Source of the DNA: Ilyobacter polytropus DSM 2926
GTDB lineage: Bacteria; Fusobacteriota; Fusobacteriia; Fusobacteriales; Fusobacteriaceae
DNA: 64,000 nucleotides
NCBI RefSeq assembly: GCF_000165505.1
Contig: NC_014632.1
Span: 682,001 to 746,000, forward strand
Reading direction: 5' to 3'
Made by a program: the position numbers and the translations under genes. Shown in pieces: positions 49,811 through 57,683 of the stretch (positions are counted from its first letter, which is position 1; each line of letters begins with the position of its first letter). The notes beneath the pieces are model-generated. The model made no database searches. It was given only the letters and a program-made list of their open reading frames with translations, and was not told the DNA's origin.

Positions 49811-51742
49811 TTATTGCTTACTGTTTCTGTCGCATCTCATACATCTTGTAGCTTCTCTTAAAGCTTCTTCTCTTGTATAAACTACTTTTATATTTTCAAA
49901 GTTTTTACATCTGTATGTTGATTCTGTTTCTTTTTCTTCCTGTTTGGGAATATTCCATGTAGTCAGATCAAGCTGTTTTTCAGGAATTTCAATCTCATCT
50001 CCTACATAAATTCCCTGGCCACCCAAAGCCTTATCAATACTAATTGCTACTTTTTTAGCTTCTGCTATGGCACTGATGGCAATTTTAGAGTATCCCCCCA
50101 TATCTCCGGCTACATAGACGTCTTCTGCTGTTGTTTTGTAAGTATTTTTATCAAATGATATCCATCTGTCAGAACCGATCTCTATATCACAATCTAGATA
50201 GCTGTAGTCTGCTCTTTGACCTATTGCCATTACCACTAACTCAGAATCAATTTTAATAGTTTTTTCTTCATCAAACTTCGGGCTGAACCTGTACTGACTA
50301 TCCATTGTGGATATGCATTTCTTGAGTTCAATTTTCTTTAAAGAATCTTTTTCTTCAAGATACTTGTTTATGGTATAACCATTTAAAAAATTAATCCTCT
50401 CTTCGGCTGCTCCATGTTTCTCTTCATGAGAGGCAGGCATACCATCATACTCTTCAAGTGAAACAACTGTCACATCAGATCCGCATCTCATAATGCTTCT
50501 GGCAGCATCCATGGCGACATCTCCACCACCGATAACTGTTACTTTTTTAGAGAAGTTTCTCTTTCCTTGAAGCTTTATCTCTTTTAGAATATCCACTGCA
50601 CTTACGATATATTCTTTATCAGGGCCCACTTTTACACCTGTCATCAAACCTGTTGCAAGAATAGTTGCATCATTGGCTTTTCTGATTTCACCAAGTTTTA
50701 TATCTTCTCCTACTTTTACTCCTGTTTTAATCTTTACACCAAGATTTTCAATAAGTTTTATTTCTCTGTTTATTGCTTCATTATTTATTCTGTACTCTGG
50801 AATCATTATTGCGGGAACTCCACCTGCCGTTTTCTCAGCTTCGTATATAGTTACATTATAACCGCTACGACCAAGGAAATAAGAGGCACTTAGTCCTGCG
50901 GGTCCGCTTCCGATAATAGCTATCTTCTTCCCGTTACTTTCCAGTTTATCTTCTTTGATCTTGTTATCTTCAAGAGCCATAGTTGAAGCGAAGTATTTAA
51001 GTGCTCTTACACCTACAGATTGCTCGAGCTCTCCTCTGCGACATCTCTCTTCACAAGGTCTTGCACAAATCATTCCACAGACATAGGATAAGGGATTGGC
51101 CTGTCTCATTACTGAATAAGCTGTGTCCATATCATCTTCAGCCATATATGCTACATAACCGGGGATATTTACCTCAGCAGGACATGCATTGACACACTGA
51201 GCAGAAGCTAATCTATGGCATACTCCAGGGTGGCATTTTTTCTCTGTAATATGTTCTTCAAAAATTTCTCTAAAGTTATTTAATAAAAACAGTACTGTTT
51301 TTTTCATTTTTCTTTCAGCAGGAATGACAGTTTTCTCTTCCAAAAGTTCTTTTAATATGTCTAGTTCTAAAATTCTTTTGCTTGTTCCGTTGCTTATTTT
51401 CTCAATGATTTCCTCTATCTCTTCTATAGTTTCATTTGTAGTTCTAAGCTCTTTAATAAGATATCTCACACAAAATCTGGCATAATCTACAGGACAGGTA
51501 AGGTCATTTAAAAACAGGATAGTATCTGTATCGATGTTTTTAGTATAGTCACTTAGAGGATTTTCAATATCTTTTAAAAGTACAATTTCACCGAAAGGTC
51601 CACCTATTTGAACCATTGACAGTCTTCCGTTGTTCCAGAGGCCTCCTGCCAATTTAGTAAAAATATCTATCAATGATCGATTTTCATCTATATTATATGT
51701 TCCTGGATTATTTATTTTGCCGCATAAAATGAATTTCTTCAT
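49811..51742 (-). CDS. Fused NuoF-like/GltD-type NAD(P)H flavoprotein
   Basis: A 643-residue oxidoreductase. Residues 1-100 resemble the SLBB part of NuoF (GKINNPGTYNID, VQIGGPFGEIVLL). About 100-175 is a degenerate NuoF tail without the CxxCxxC cluster. From about 175 it is GltD-like: CVNACPAEVNIPGY and CARPCEERCRRGE (two [4Fe-4S] sites), FAD motif IIGSGPAGLSASYFLG, NAD(P) motif VIGGGDVAMDAARS and VAGDMGG. C-terminal CMRCD adds a cysteine pair. It should pass electrons from NAD(P)H via FAD and FeS clusters to a partner. The partner is probably the RdhA-like enzyme whose gene ends two bases upstream. It is similar in layout to SfrB-type subunits. Confidence 0.82.
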   Translation of the reverse strand: MKKFILCGKINNPGTYNIDENRSLIDIFTKLAGGLWNNGRLSMVQIGGPFGEIVLLKDIENPLSDYTKNIDTDTILFLNDLTCPVDYARFCVRYLIKELRTTNETIEEIEEIIEKISNGTSKRILELDILKELLEEKTVIPAERKMKKTVLFLLNNFREIFEEHITEKKCHPGVCHRLASAQCVNACPAEVNIPGYVAYMAEDDMDTAYSVMRQANPLSYVCGMICARPCEERCRRGELEQSVGVRALKYFASTMALEDNKIKEDKLESNGKKIAIIGSGPAGLSASYFLGRSGYNVTIYEAEKTAGGVPAIMIPEYRINNEAINREIKLIENLGVKIKTGVKVGEDIKLGEIRKANDATILATGLMTGVKVGPDKEYIVSAVDILKEIKLQGKRNFSKKVTVIGGGDVAMDAARSIMRCGSDVTVVSLEEYDGMPASHEEKHGAAEERINFLNGYTINKYLEEKDSLKKIELKKCISTMDSQYRFSPKFDEEKTIKIDSELVVMAIGQRADYSYLDCDIEIGSDRWISFDKNTYKTTAEDVYVAGDMGGYSKIAISAIAEAKKVAISIDKALGGQGIYVGDEIEIPEKQLDLTTWNIPKQEEKETESTYRCKNFENIKVVYTREEALREATRCMRCDRNSKQ

Positions 51743-51744
51743 TA

Positions 51745-52926
51745 CTATTCTCCTCCTCTGATTTTATCTTTATCTATAATATCAGTCATAACGTTATACA
51801 TGTTGTATTCAGGTAAACTTTGATTTACAATTTTATCATATCCGAATCTGCTTAACGGACAAACTTTGAGACAGTGTCCGCAGTATCTGTTTGTTGCCAT
51901 AGACCAGCCACAGCTTTTTCTAACTGATCTTCTTTTAAATTGACCAAACCACTCATGTTCATCTTTGGGAATGCTGGCCACAGGACAGGTCTTATAGCAC
52001 ATTCTGCATCTTGCACAAAACTCCTCAAAATTCATGTCTTCTGTTGCATGGTCTAGCTCAATGTCAGCATCAATGGTTACACAGCATAGTCTTAATCTTG
52101 TTCCATACTCTTTGGTAATCAGCAAGCCATGAGTGGAATACATTCCAAGACCGGCATTCACTGCATGAGGGGGAAAGTTTATTTCATCACCTAATGCTGG
52201 AGTTGAAAGAGCCTTATATCCCTTACTTCTAATAAAATCGGCTACTTTATTTGCAGCATCTCCAGCTTCGGCATATATATGCCAATCAAATATCTTTCCA
52301 GTATCTTTTGTAGGATAAGGTATTTCTTCTATCTGATCCGCCTCCATCTCCATACCCAATACAAGCATAGTGTCATATGGGAAAGAGTCGTCAAAGCCCT
52401 CATTGATATACCTTCTGTCAACTAAGGTAAAGGCTCCAATCATTCCCAGGCTCTTTACATACTCTAAGATATTATCTTTAAGCTGCTTTAAGTCTTTCAA
52501 AGGTTTAACTTTACCGGCTTCTATATCTGCTTCTAGTTTTTTATTAAATTCTGGATTTTGTTTTGATAGAGCAATACCCTTCATTACCCTCTGTGCATCT
52601 TTTATGAACACGTCTCTGATTTTAGGTGTCATACCATCATCTTCAACATACTTTGCAATGTTTTTGATGTAGTCTGAATCTATGTCTATAGAGTCTCCTT
52701 TACCATCCCCTGGATGTATAGAAGTATAGTGATCAAATAACTCTCCATCTATTTTTACATATGGGTTATTATCAGTCAGTTCTTTTCCTAAGTTATCTTT
52801 AGTGTAGGTATAAAAAAATTCTTTGTCATGCCTTAAAATTCCTTTTTCACTCACTTTAAATGGAGCTCTCTTACTAACTTTTGGAACATCTAAATCGAAA
52901 GTGTTATTAAATCCGTTGTCTATCAC
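51745..52926 (-). CDS. Reductive-dehalogenase-like cobalamin/FeS protein
   Basis: A 393-residue protein without Tat or Sec signal, so cytoplasmic. Residues 135-290 resemble the cobalamin domain of reductive dehalogenases and QueG: DRRYINEGF, the helix IRSKGYKAL, and INFPPHAVNAGLGMYS followed by ITKEYGTRLRLCCVTID. Two [4Fe-4S] sites follow: CARCRMCYKTCP and CGHCLKVCP with a lone C at CGWSM. The PPHAVNAGLG form is nearer RdhA than QueG. The N-terminal 130 residues (VPKVSKRAPFKVSEKG and on) are unusual. Known cytoplasmic relatives (NpRdhA, BhbA) are self-sufficient with fused reductase; here the electron donor is a separate gene two bases downstream. It may instead reduce another cobalamin substrate. 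Confidence 0.78.
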   Translation of the reverse strand: MIDNGFNNTFDLDVPKVSKRAPFKVSEKGILRHDKEFFYTYTKDNLGKELTDNNPYVKIDGELFDHYTSIHPGDGKGDSIDIDSDYIKNIAKYVEDDGMTPKIRDVFIKDAQRVMKGIALSKQNPEFNKKLEADIEAGKVKPLKDLKQLKDNILEYVKSLGMIGAFTLVDRRYINEGFDDSFPYDTMLVLGMEMEADQIEEIPYPTKDTGKIFDWHIYAEAGDAANKVADFIRSKGYKALSTPALGDEINFPPHAVNAGLGMYSTHGLLITKEYGTRLRLCCVTIDADIELDHATEDMNFEEFCARCRMCYKTCPVASIPKDEHEWFGQFKRRSVRKSCGWSMATNRYCGHCLKVCPLSRFGYDKIVNQSLPEYNMYNVMTDIIDKDKIRGGE

Positions 52927-53006
52927 TACTATCCCCTCCTTAAATTATTCTCAGTAGTTCTACAGAGTTTTGAAAAAATACCTGAAAGTTTTACTAACAG
53001 GGTTTT

Positions 53007-53699
53007 TTAGTTGCCGATTTTCTTAAGGAATATTCCGATCTTCCCATATGACAGTGTATCTTTTACCGGACAGCTGCTTATACACTCGAAACAGTTAATA
53101 CACTGGGGATTTCTGATGCTATCCTTATCTGACACAGCAATGTTCATAGGACATACTCTGTTGCATTTTTTACAGTTTACACAACTTTTTTTATTTCTCT
53201 TCACTGAGAAAAATTTAGTCAAGCTTGCAATCCCGAACTTGGTTCCGTCTATGCAAAGATAATTGCAGAATGGCCTTTCAAATACAGTTGAAACAATTAG
53301 AAAACCAGCCATTATAATTAATGATGCTGAGATGACAACACCTGAAAAATTACTTACTGTAGAGGTGAATGTTTTATTGCCGTTTACAGTTTCATAGATA
53401 CCTACCCCTATACCTGCAACTAAGAGTGCCATAACGATATATCTTGAAAATATCAGATATTTTTGAATATTTTGTGGCATCTTATATTTTTTTGTAAAAA
53501 TCCTGTCCCCTATGGCACCAAAAAATTCCTGAAGGGCTCCGTATGGACATACCCATCCGCAGAAAAAATTACCCACTACCAATGAAAAAATAAGCAGTAG
53601 TGGAAATACAGCCTTAAATTTCATAAATAAACCCGCTACTAACAATCCAATAAAAAAAAGTTGAACACTGTTTCTAATTAATTGAATTTTTTTGTTCAA
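53007..53699 (-). CDS. NapH/RdhC-like membrane polyferredoxin
   Basis: A 230-residue inner-membrane iron-sulfur protein. About four hydrophobic segments surround the signature CGWVCPYGALQEFFG, the CxxxCP motif of the NapH/NosR/RdhC/YccM family. The C-terminal part has [4Fe-4S] sites CVNCKKCNRVCP and CINCFECISSCP. In cpr and rdh loci such proteins (CprC/RdhC) sit beside the dehalogenase. Start TTG 53699 chosen since AGAGGTGAG is 5 bases upstream; GTG 53708 and TTG 53729 are alternatives. First gene of the operon, 80 bases before the RdhA-like gene. Confidence 0.82.
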   Translation of the reverse strand: MNKKIQLIRNSVQLFFIGLLVAGLFMKFKAVFPLLLIFSLVVGNFFCGWVCPYGALQEFFGAIGDRIFTKKYKMPQNIQKYLIFSRYIVMALLVAGIGVGIYETVNGNKTFTSTVSNFSGVVISASLIIMAGFLIVSTVFERPFCNYLCIDGTKFGIASLTKFFSVKRNKKSCVNCKKCNRVCPMNIAVSDKDSIRNPQCINCFECISSCPVKDTLSYGKIGIFLKKIGN

Positions 53700-53749
53700 A
53701 TGGCTCACCTCTATACAAGAATGTAACAAAAGACCTCTTGGCTTATGTT

Positions 53750-53767
53750 ATGTTAAAATAATAACAT
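53750..53767. promoter_or_regulatory. Palindromic operator candidate ATGTTA-N6-TAACAT
   Basis: Perfect 6-6-6 palindrome centred 59 bases upstream of the polyferredoxin start codon. It shares its half sites TGTTA/TAACA and spacing with 23872-23887. Fits Rex or Crp/Fnr geometry. Confidence 0.6.
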
Positions 53768-53943
53768 TTTAATAGAGATACTTCTGTCCTGTTTAGGACA
53801 CTTTTTTAATGAAAATAAATTTTAAATAAGTTGGTGGCTTTTTTTAAATGATAATTTGATTTTAGATACTCGCAATTATTTTAATTCAATTATTTTTTTT
53901 ATTTTTATGGTTTTTTTAATCTTGTAAAATCACAATTTACACC

Positions 53944-53966
53944 TTTTGGTAAGTATTTCACCAAAA
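53944..53966 (+). promoter_or_regulatory. Inverted repeat TTTTGGT-N9-ACCAAAA upstream of the alcohol dehydrogenase promoter
   Basis: Perfect 7-bp half sites, placed just upstream of where the -35 should be, where an activator would bind. Regulator unknown. Confidence 0.5.
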
Positions 53967-54043
53967 AGTGCCTTCTTTTTTTTAATTAGTTTTTTTTGTA
54001 TACTGAGTGCACATAAAAAATTAAAAAAATTAGGAGGTTACAA

Positions 54044-55216
54044 ATGCAAAGATTTACAATACCAAGAGATCTATATTTCGGAGAGGACTCGCTATCTCAT
54101 TTAAAAAATATCAATGGAACTAAGGCTCTTATCGTTATCGGTTCAGAGAGATTAATAAACGATGGAACAGTACCTAGTGCTGTTGAATATTTAAAAGAAG
54201 CTGGAATAGAAAGTGAACTGTTCGTAGGAATAGAAAATGACCCTTGAGTAGCTACTGTTATGAAAGGTGTAGAAGCTATGAATAAATTTAAGCCCGATAC
54301 AATAATAGGAATAGGTGGAGGATCACCGATAGATGCGGCCAAAGCTATGTGGATCTTCTATGAGCACCCAACATTCACATTTGAAGAAGCTGCAAAACCA
54401 TTTAACCTACCAGAATTAAGAAACAAGGCTAAATTTATAGCAGTTCCGACAACAAGTGGTACCGCTACAGAAGTTACATCATTTGCTGTAATCACAGACA
54501 ATGAAACTAATATCAAATATCCAATCGCAGACTACAACATCACTCCAGATGTAGCTATTGTAGATACAAACTTAGTACAAACAATGCCTAAGGTATTAGT
54601 AGCAAACACAGGAATGGATGCATTAACTCATGCACTAGAAGCATATGTTTCAAAGGCAAGAAATCCATTTACAGATGCACTAGCGATGAAATCTATCGAG
54701 ATGATCTCAGAGACTTTAATCAACTCTTATAACGGTGAAGACTCTGCGAGAAAAGATATGCATATCGCACAAAACTTAGCAGGAATGGCATTCTCAAATG
54801 CAATCCTTGGAATAGTTCATTCAATGGCTCATAAGACAGGAAAAGTTTTAAATATTGATCATGGATTAGCCAATGCAATCTACCTTTCATATGCTGTCGA
54901 ATTCAATGCAAAAGATGAAATCGGAAAAGCACAATATGCTCATGCCGCTAAAACAATAGGTTTAGCCGGAAATAACGAAACTGAATTAGTTGAATCATTA
55001 GTAAACTTAATTAAAGAATTAAGAGAACAAATGGATATGCCTCATTCATTAAAAGAATTTGGAGTAGAAGAGGAGTTCTTCTTGGCTAACTTAGATGAGA
55101 TCGCAAGAACATCTGTAGGAGACCCATGTACAGGGACAAATCCAAGAGATATATCTGTAGAAGAGATGAAAAACTTATTTAAAGCTGTTTATTACGGTGA
55201 AAAAGTGACATTTTAA
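54044..55216 (+). CDS. Iron-containing alcohol dehydrogenase with in-frame UGA at codon 68
   Basis: A 390-codon Fe-ADH (NAD-dependent, group III), which interconverts aldehydes and alcohols. N-terminus PRDLYFGEDSLSHL, NAD loop IGIGGGSPIDAAKA, metal ligands in DALTHALEAYVS, GIVHSMAHKTG and DHGLANAI. Codon 68 (54245-54247) is TGA within ENDP-x-VATVMKGVEA. Related enzymes usually have serine or threonine there. Family sequence continues directly after it, so the UGA is within, not at the end of, the gene. It may be selenocysteine, readthrough or a point mutation (TCA to TGA). A SECIS hairpin is not convincing. AGGAGG precedes ATG 54044. Confidence 0.85.
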
Positions 55217-55253
55217 TTTAAAAGTCCTCCCGCTTTTAGGGGAGGACTTTTTA
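55217..55253. terminator. Bidirectional terminator
   Basis: AAAAGTCCTCCC-GCTTTTA-GGGGAGGACTTTTT between convergent genes. Confidence 0.92.
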
Positions 55254-55604
55254 CTATTTATCTCTTTCAAATATATAATCTTTTCCCCAGACATCCATTT
55301 CTTTTAAAATAGGGATGAGCTTTTTTCCTAATTCAGTTAAAGAATACTCAACCATTGGAGGCACAACAGGATAAATTTTTCTAGTGATTAATTTATTTTT
55401 TTCCAAATATCTAAGCTGCTGGGTAAGCATCTTCTGACTTATCTCTGTTATATACCGTTGAAACTCATTAAATCTTATAACCCCGTGATTTCCAAGTTCC
55501 CAGAGGATCAAGGCTTTCCATTTACCTCCTATTATCTCAAGGGTGAGCTCTATTTCGCATCTATAATTATTGCAGCTAACCTTATTTGATCTGTCTTCTG
55601 GCAT
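55254..55604 (-). CDS. HxlR family transcriptional regulator
   Basis: A 116-residue winged-helix regulator. The start pattern CEIELTLEIIGGKWKALILWEL and later FNEFQRYITEISQKMLTQQLRYLE are the HxlR hallmark; the cysteine in the N-terminal region (YRCEIELT) fits redox- or aldehyde-sensing members. I start at ATG 55604 with AAGGAGG 5 bases upstream; ATG 55652 lacks a ribosome site. It is convergent with the alcohol dehydrogenase; a link is not shown. Confidence 0.92.
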   Translation of the reverse strand: MPEDRSNKVSCNNYRCEIELTLEIIGGKWKALILWELGNHGVIRFNEFQRYITEISQKMLTQQLRYLEKNKLITRKIYPVVPPMVEYSLTELGKKLIPILKEMDVWGKDYIFERDK

Positions 55605-55769
55605 GATCTCCTCCTTTAACTTAGTCGTTGGTAATAGTGTAAAAGAATGCAATACATATATATGAGTTAACAGATTTAAACACAGATTTTATTATAGCAA
55701 TGGTAAATAATTAAGTCAAACTTACAAATTTTGTTTAGGTTTGAATATAAAAATCAATAAGTTTTAAAA

Positions 55770-55799
55770 ATAAAAAAGCACTATAAGAGTGCTTTTTTG
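55770..55799 (-). terminator. Terminator of msrA
   Basis: AAAAAAGCACT-ATAAG-AGTGCTTTTTT just beyond the minus-strand msrA stop. Confidence 0.85.
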
Positions 55800-55807
55800 G
55801 TTTGAAT

Positions 55808-56314
55808 TTATACGGGATCTTGTTTTTCCTCATCTTTTAAGAGGGAAAAATTTATGTGGCAGTAGCCTGATGGATTTTTTTCAAGGTACTCTTGATGATA
55901 ATCTTCCGCTGGGAAGAAATTGTGTAAGGGTTCTATTTCTGTCACGATTTCTGAACTATATTTCTTGGCTATGGATTTTACAAACTCCTTTATTTCAGGG
56001 AGGTCATCATCTGAAGAATAATAGACCCCAGTCCTGTACTGGGTACCTGTATCATTTCCCTGTCTGTTTAAAACAGTTGGATCAATGAGTCTGAAAAAAT
56101 GATCTAAGATTTTATCGAGAGGTAGAATGGAATCGTCATAATCAATCTTGCATACCTCGGCATGACCGGTTTTTCCAGAGCAGACCTCCTTGTAGTCTGG
56201 ATTTTCTTTTGTTCCGTTGGAATAGCCTACACTTGTATGAACTACTCCTCTTACTCTTTTGAAATAAGCCTCTATACCCCAGAAACAACCACCGGCAAGT
56301 GTAATTGTCTTCAT
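55808..56314 (-). CDS. msrA: Peptide methionine sulfoxide reductase MsrA
   Basis: A 168-residue repair enzyme that reduces methionine-S-sulfoxide. Catalytic cysteine 10 in [12 protein letters not shown], plus [31 protein letters not shown] and [11 protein letters not shown] start at ATG 56314 because GGAGGTGG lies upstream; ATG 56332 precedes that site. No MsrB domain is fused. Monocistronic. Confidence 0.95.
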   Translation of the reverse strand: MKTITLAGGCFWGIEAYFKRVRGVVHTSVGYSNGTKENPDYKEVCSGKTGHAEVCKIDYDDSILPLDKILDHFFRLIDPTVLNRQGNDTGTQYRTGVYYSSDDDLPEIKEFVKSIAKKYSSEIVTEIEPLHNFFPAEDYHQEYLEKNPSGYCHINFSLLKDEEKQDPV

Positions 56315-56450
56315 AATATATACCACCTCCATACTTTTTTATACCTGAAGACTTATCCTTTCCCTTTTAGGATGACAAAAATATATTGAGTTATTTTTGA
56401 CAAAGAAGGCTCTTCCAAGTAAAATGTCCTTGAGATCGTAATGAAGGGAA

Positions 56451-56894
56451 GTGGTCAAAATAAGGACAGATATAGTTATTGGATTAGTTGCAAATATAAG
56501 GGAAAAAAGTGCCCAGTTTATCAATGGGGAGCTCAAAAGATTAGGTGTAGAAGGGATAAACTCTAGTCATGGGACTATTTTGTCTGCTCTTTATGACAAT
56601 GACGGACAGATGACAATGAATGAGATAGCAAAATATATAGCGAGACGAAAATCAAGTGTCACAGATATGGTTAAAAAACTTGAAAAACTTGGATACGTTG
56701 AGAGAAAACAGGATGAGCTAGATGCAAGGGTTATAAATGTGACCCTTAGCCCTAAAGGAATAGAGTTTCGAAAAACATTTTTGAAAATATCAAAGGCTCT
56801 TTTGGAAAAAGCCTATGATGGTTTTGAAGAAGAGGAAAAAGAGATCTTGGTAAAGTACCTTGGAAAAGTGAGAAAAAATTTCCAAGATATATAA
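56451..56894 (+). CDS. MarR family transcriptional regulator
   Basis: A 147-residue winged-helix regulator. HGTILSALYDNDGQMTMNEIAKYI, then RRKSSVTDMVKKLEKLGYVERKQDELDARVINVTLS, is the typical DNA-binding core and wing. The start is read as GTG 56451, directly behind GGGAAG, and is uncertain. It precedes a nitroreductase, which has its own promoter; control of that gene is possible but unproven. Confidence 0.88.
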   Translation: MVKIRTDIVIGLVANIREKSAQFINGELKRLGVEGINSSHGTILSALYDNDGQMTMNEIAKYIARRKSSVTDMVKKLEKLGYVERKQDELDARVINVTLSPKGIEFRKTFLKISKALLEKAYDGFEEEEKEILVKYLGKVRKNFQDI

Positions 56895-56946
56895 CTTTTA
56901 ATTTTAAATAAATTCTGGCTTATGGGCTAAATCTATAAAAAAAATC

Positions 56947-56975
56947 TTGTAAAAAACAGTTAGATCAGATATAAT
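56947..56975 (+). promoter_or_regulatory. Promoter of the third nitroreductase
   Basis: TTGTAA (56947-56952), a 17-base spacer, TATAAT (56970-56975), 42 bases before the start. Confidence 0.75.
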
Positions 56976-57016
56976 AAAGTACGAAAACGTATTTTATTAT
57001 ATTGGAGGAATTTATA

Positions 57017-57559
57017 GTGGAATTGACAAAAGCAATAAAAGATAGAAGAAGTGTTAGAAAATTTACAGACTACTATGTGACAGACGAAGAGCTAAATGAA
57101 GCCATGGAAGCGGCAAGAGTTGCACCTTCTTGGGCAAACACTCAGTGTTCTGAATTTCTGGCTTTGAGAGATAAGGAAAAGATCAAAGAACTTGTGGAAA
57201 ACTGCTATCCTAAAAATCCATCAACTGCATGTTCTTTAGATGCTTCTCTTGTAATTGTGGCATGCTACAACAGAAAAAAATCTGGTTTCTATAAAGAAAC
57301 TTCATTTAATGACGTGGGAACATGGGGAATGTTTGATCTTGGACTAGCTTGTCAGAACATGATGCTAAAACTTCATGACCTAGGTTTAGGGAGCGTGGTG
57401 GTAGGTGCTTATGATTCTAAAAAAGCATCTGAAATCTTAGATATAAAAGGAGATATTCAGATAGCAGCTATTATACCTGTAGGTAAACCGGCAGTTGAGA
57501 CAAGACCTGTTCCAAGAAAAGAACTTTCGGAACTTTTACATATAGATAAGATAAAATAA
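57017..57559 (+). CDS. Nitroreductase family protein (FMN-dependent)
   Basis: A 180-residue nitroreductase-fold flavoprotein. RRSVRKFTDYY and APSWANTQCSEFLAL bind FMN; WGMFDLGLACQNMMLKLHDLGLGSVVVG is the central helix. Start GTG 57017 with GGAGGAA 7 bases upstream; TTG 57002 precedes that site. Own promoter and terminator; MarR gene upstream. Confidence 0.9.
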   Translation: MELTKAIKDRRSVRKFTDYYVTDEELNEAMEAARVAPSWANTQCSEFLALRDKEKIKELVENCYPKNPSTACSLDASLVIVACYNRKKSGFYKETSFNDVGTWGMFDLGLACQNMMLKLHDLGLGSVVVGAYDSKKASEILDIKGDIQIAAIIPVGKPAVETRPVPRKELSELLHIDKIK

Positions 57560-57566
57560 ATTTTAG

Positions 57567-57598
57567 ACACCTCTTGTAAAAGAGGTGTTGTTTTTATA
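57567..57598 (+). terminator. Terminator after the third nitroreductase
   Basis: ACACCTCTT-GTAA-AAGAGGTGT followed by TGTTTTTA. Confidence 0.9.
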
Positions 57599-57618
57599 AT
57601 AGTGGCGTATCTTGTATA

Positions 57619-57647
57619 TTGCCAAGAGAGTGATCATATGATATAAT
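57619..57647 (+). promoter_or_regulatory. Promoter of ybaB
   Basis: TTGCCA (57619-57624), a 17-base spacer, TATAAT (57642-57647), 37 bases before the start. Confidence 0.75.
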
Positions 57648-57683
57648 CTTATGGCATAAGTATAGTAAGAGGAGGCGTTTAAG

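Larger units (their letters stand above)
53730..54043. promoter_or_regulatory. Divergent control region, RdhA-like operon / alcohol dehydrogenase
   Basis: This 314-base gene-free stretch holds four signals: the palindrome TGTTA-N6-TAACA at 53751-53766; a hairpin TGTCCT-GTTT-AGGACA at 53785-53800 with a T run after it; TTTTGGT-N9-ACCAAAA at 53944-53966; and a -10 TATACT at 53999-54004 with weak -35 (TTTTTT) for the alcohol dehydrogenase. No CprK dehalobox (TTAAT-N4-ATTAA) was seen. Otherwise AT-rich. Confidence 0.6.

Noticed and set aside
53785-53806. TGTCCT-GTTT-AGGACA plus T run as a terminator
   Set aside because: Only 6 base pairs, and no gene reads into it on the plus strand; an operator is as likely, so it is only noted within the control region.
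53730-54043. CprK dehalobox (TTAAT-N4-ATTAA) or cobalamin riboswitch in front of the RdhA-like operon
   Set aside because: No dehalobox with the right spacing was found, and no long conserved leader with a B12-box-like sequence is visible; the nearby TTAATTCAATTA has the wrong geometry.
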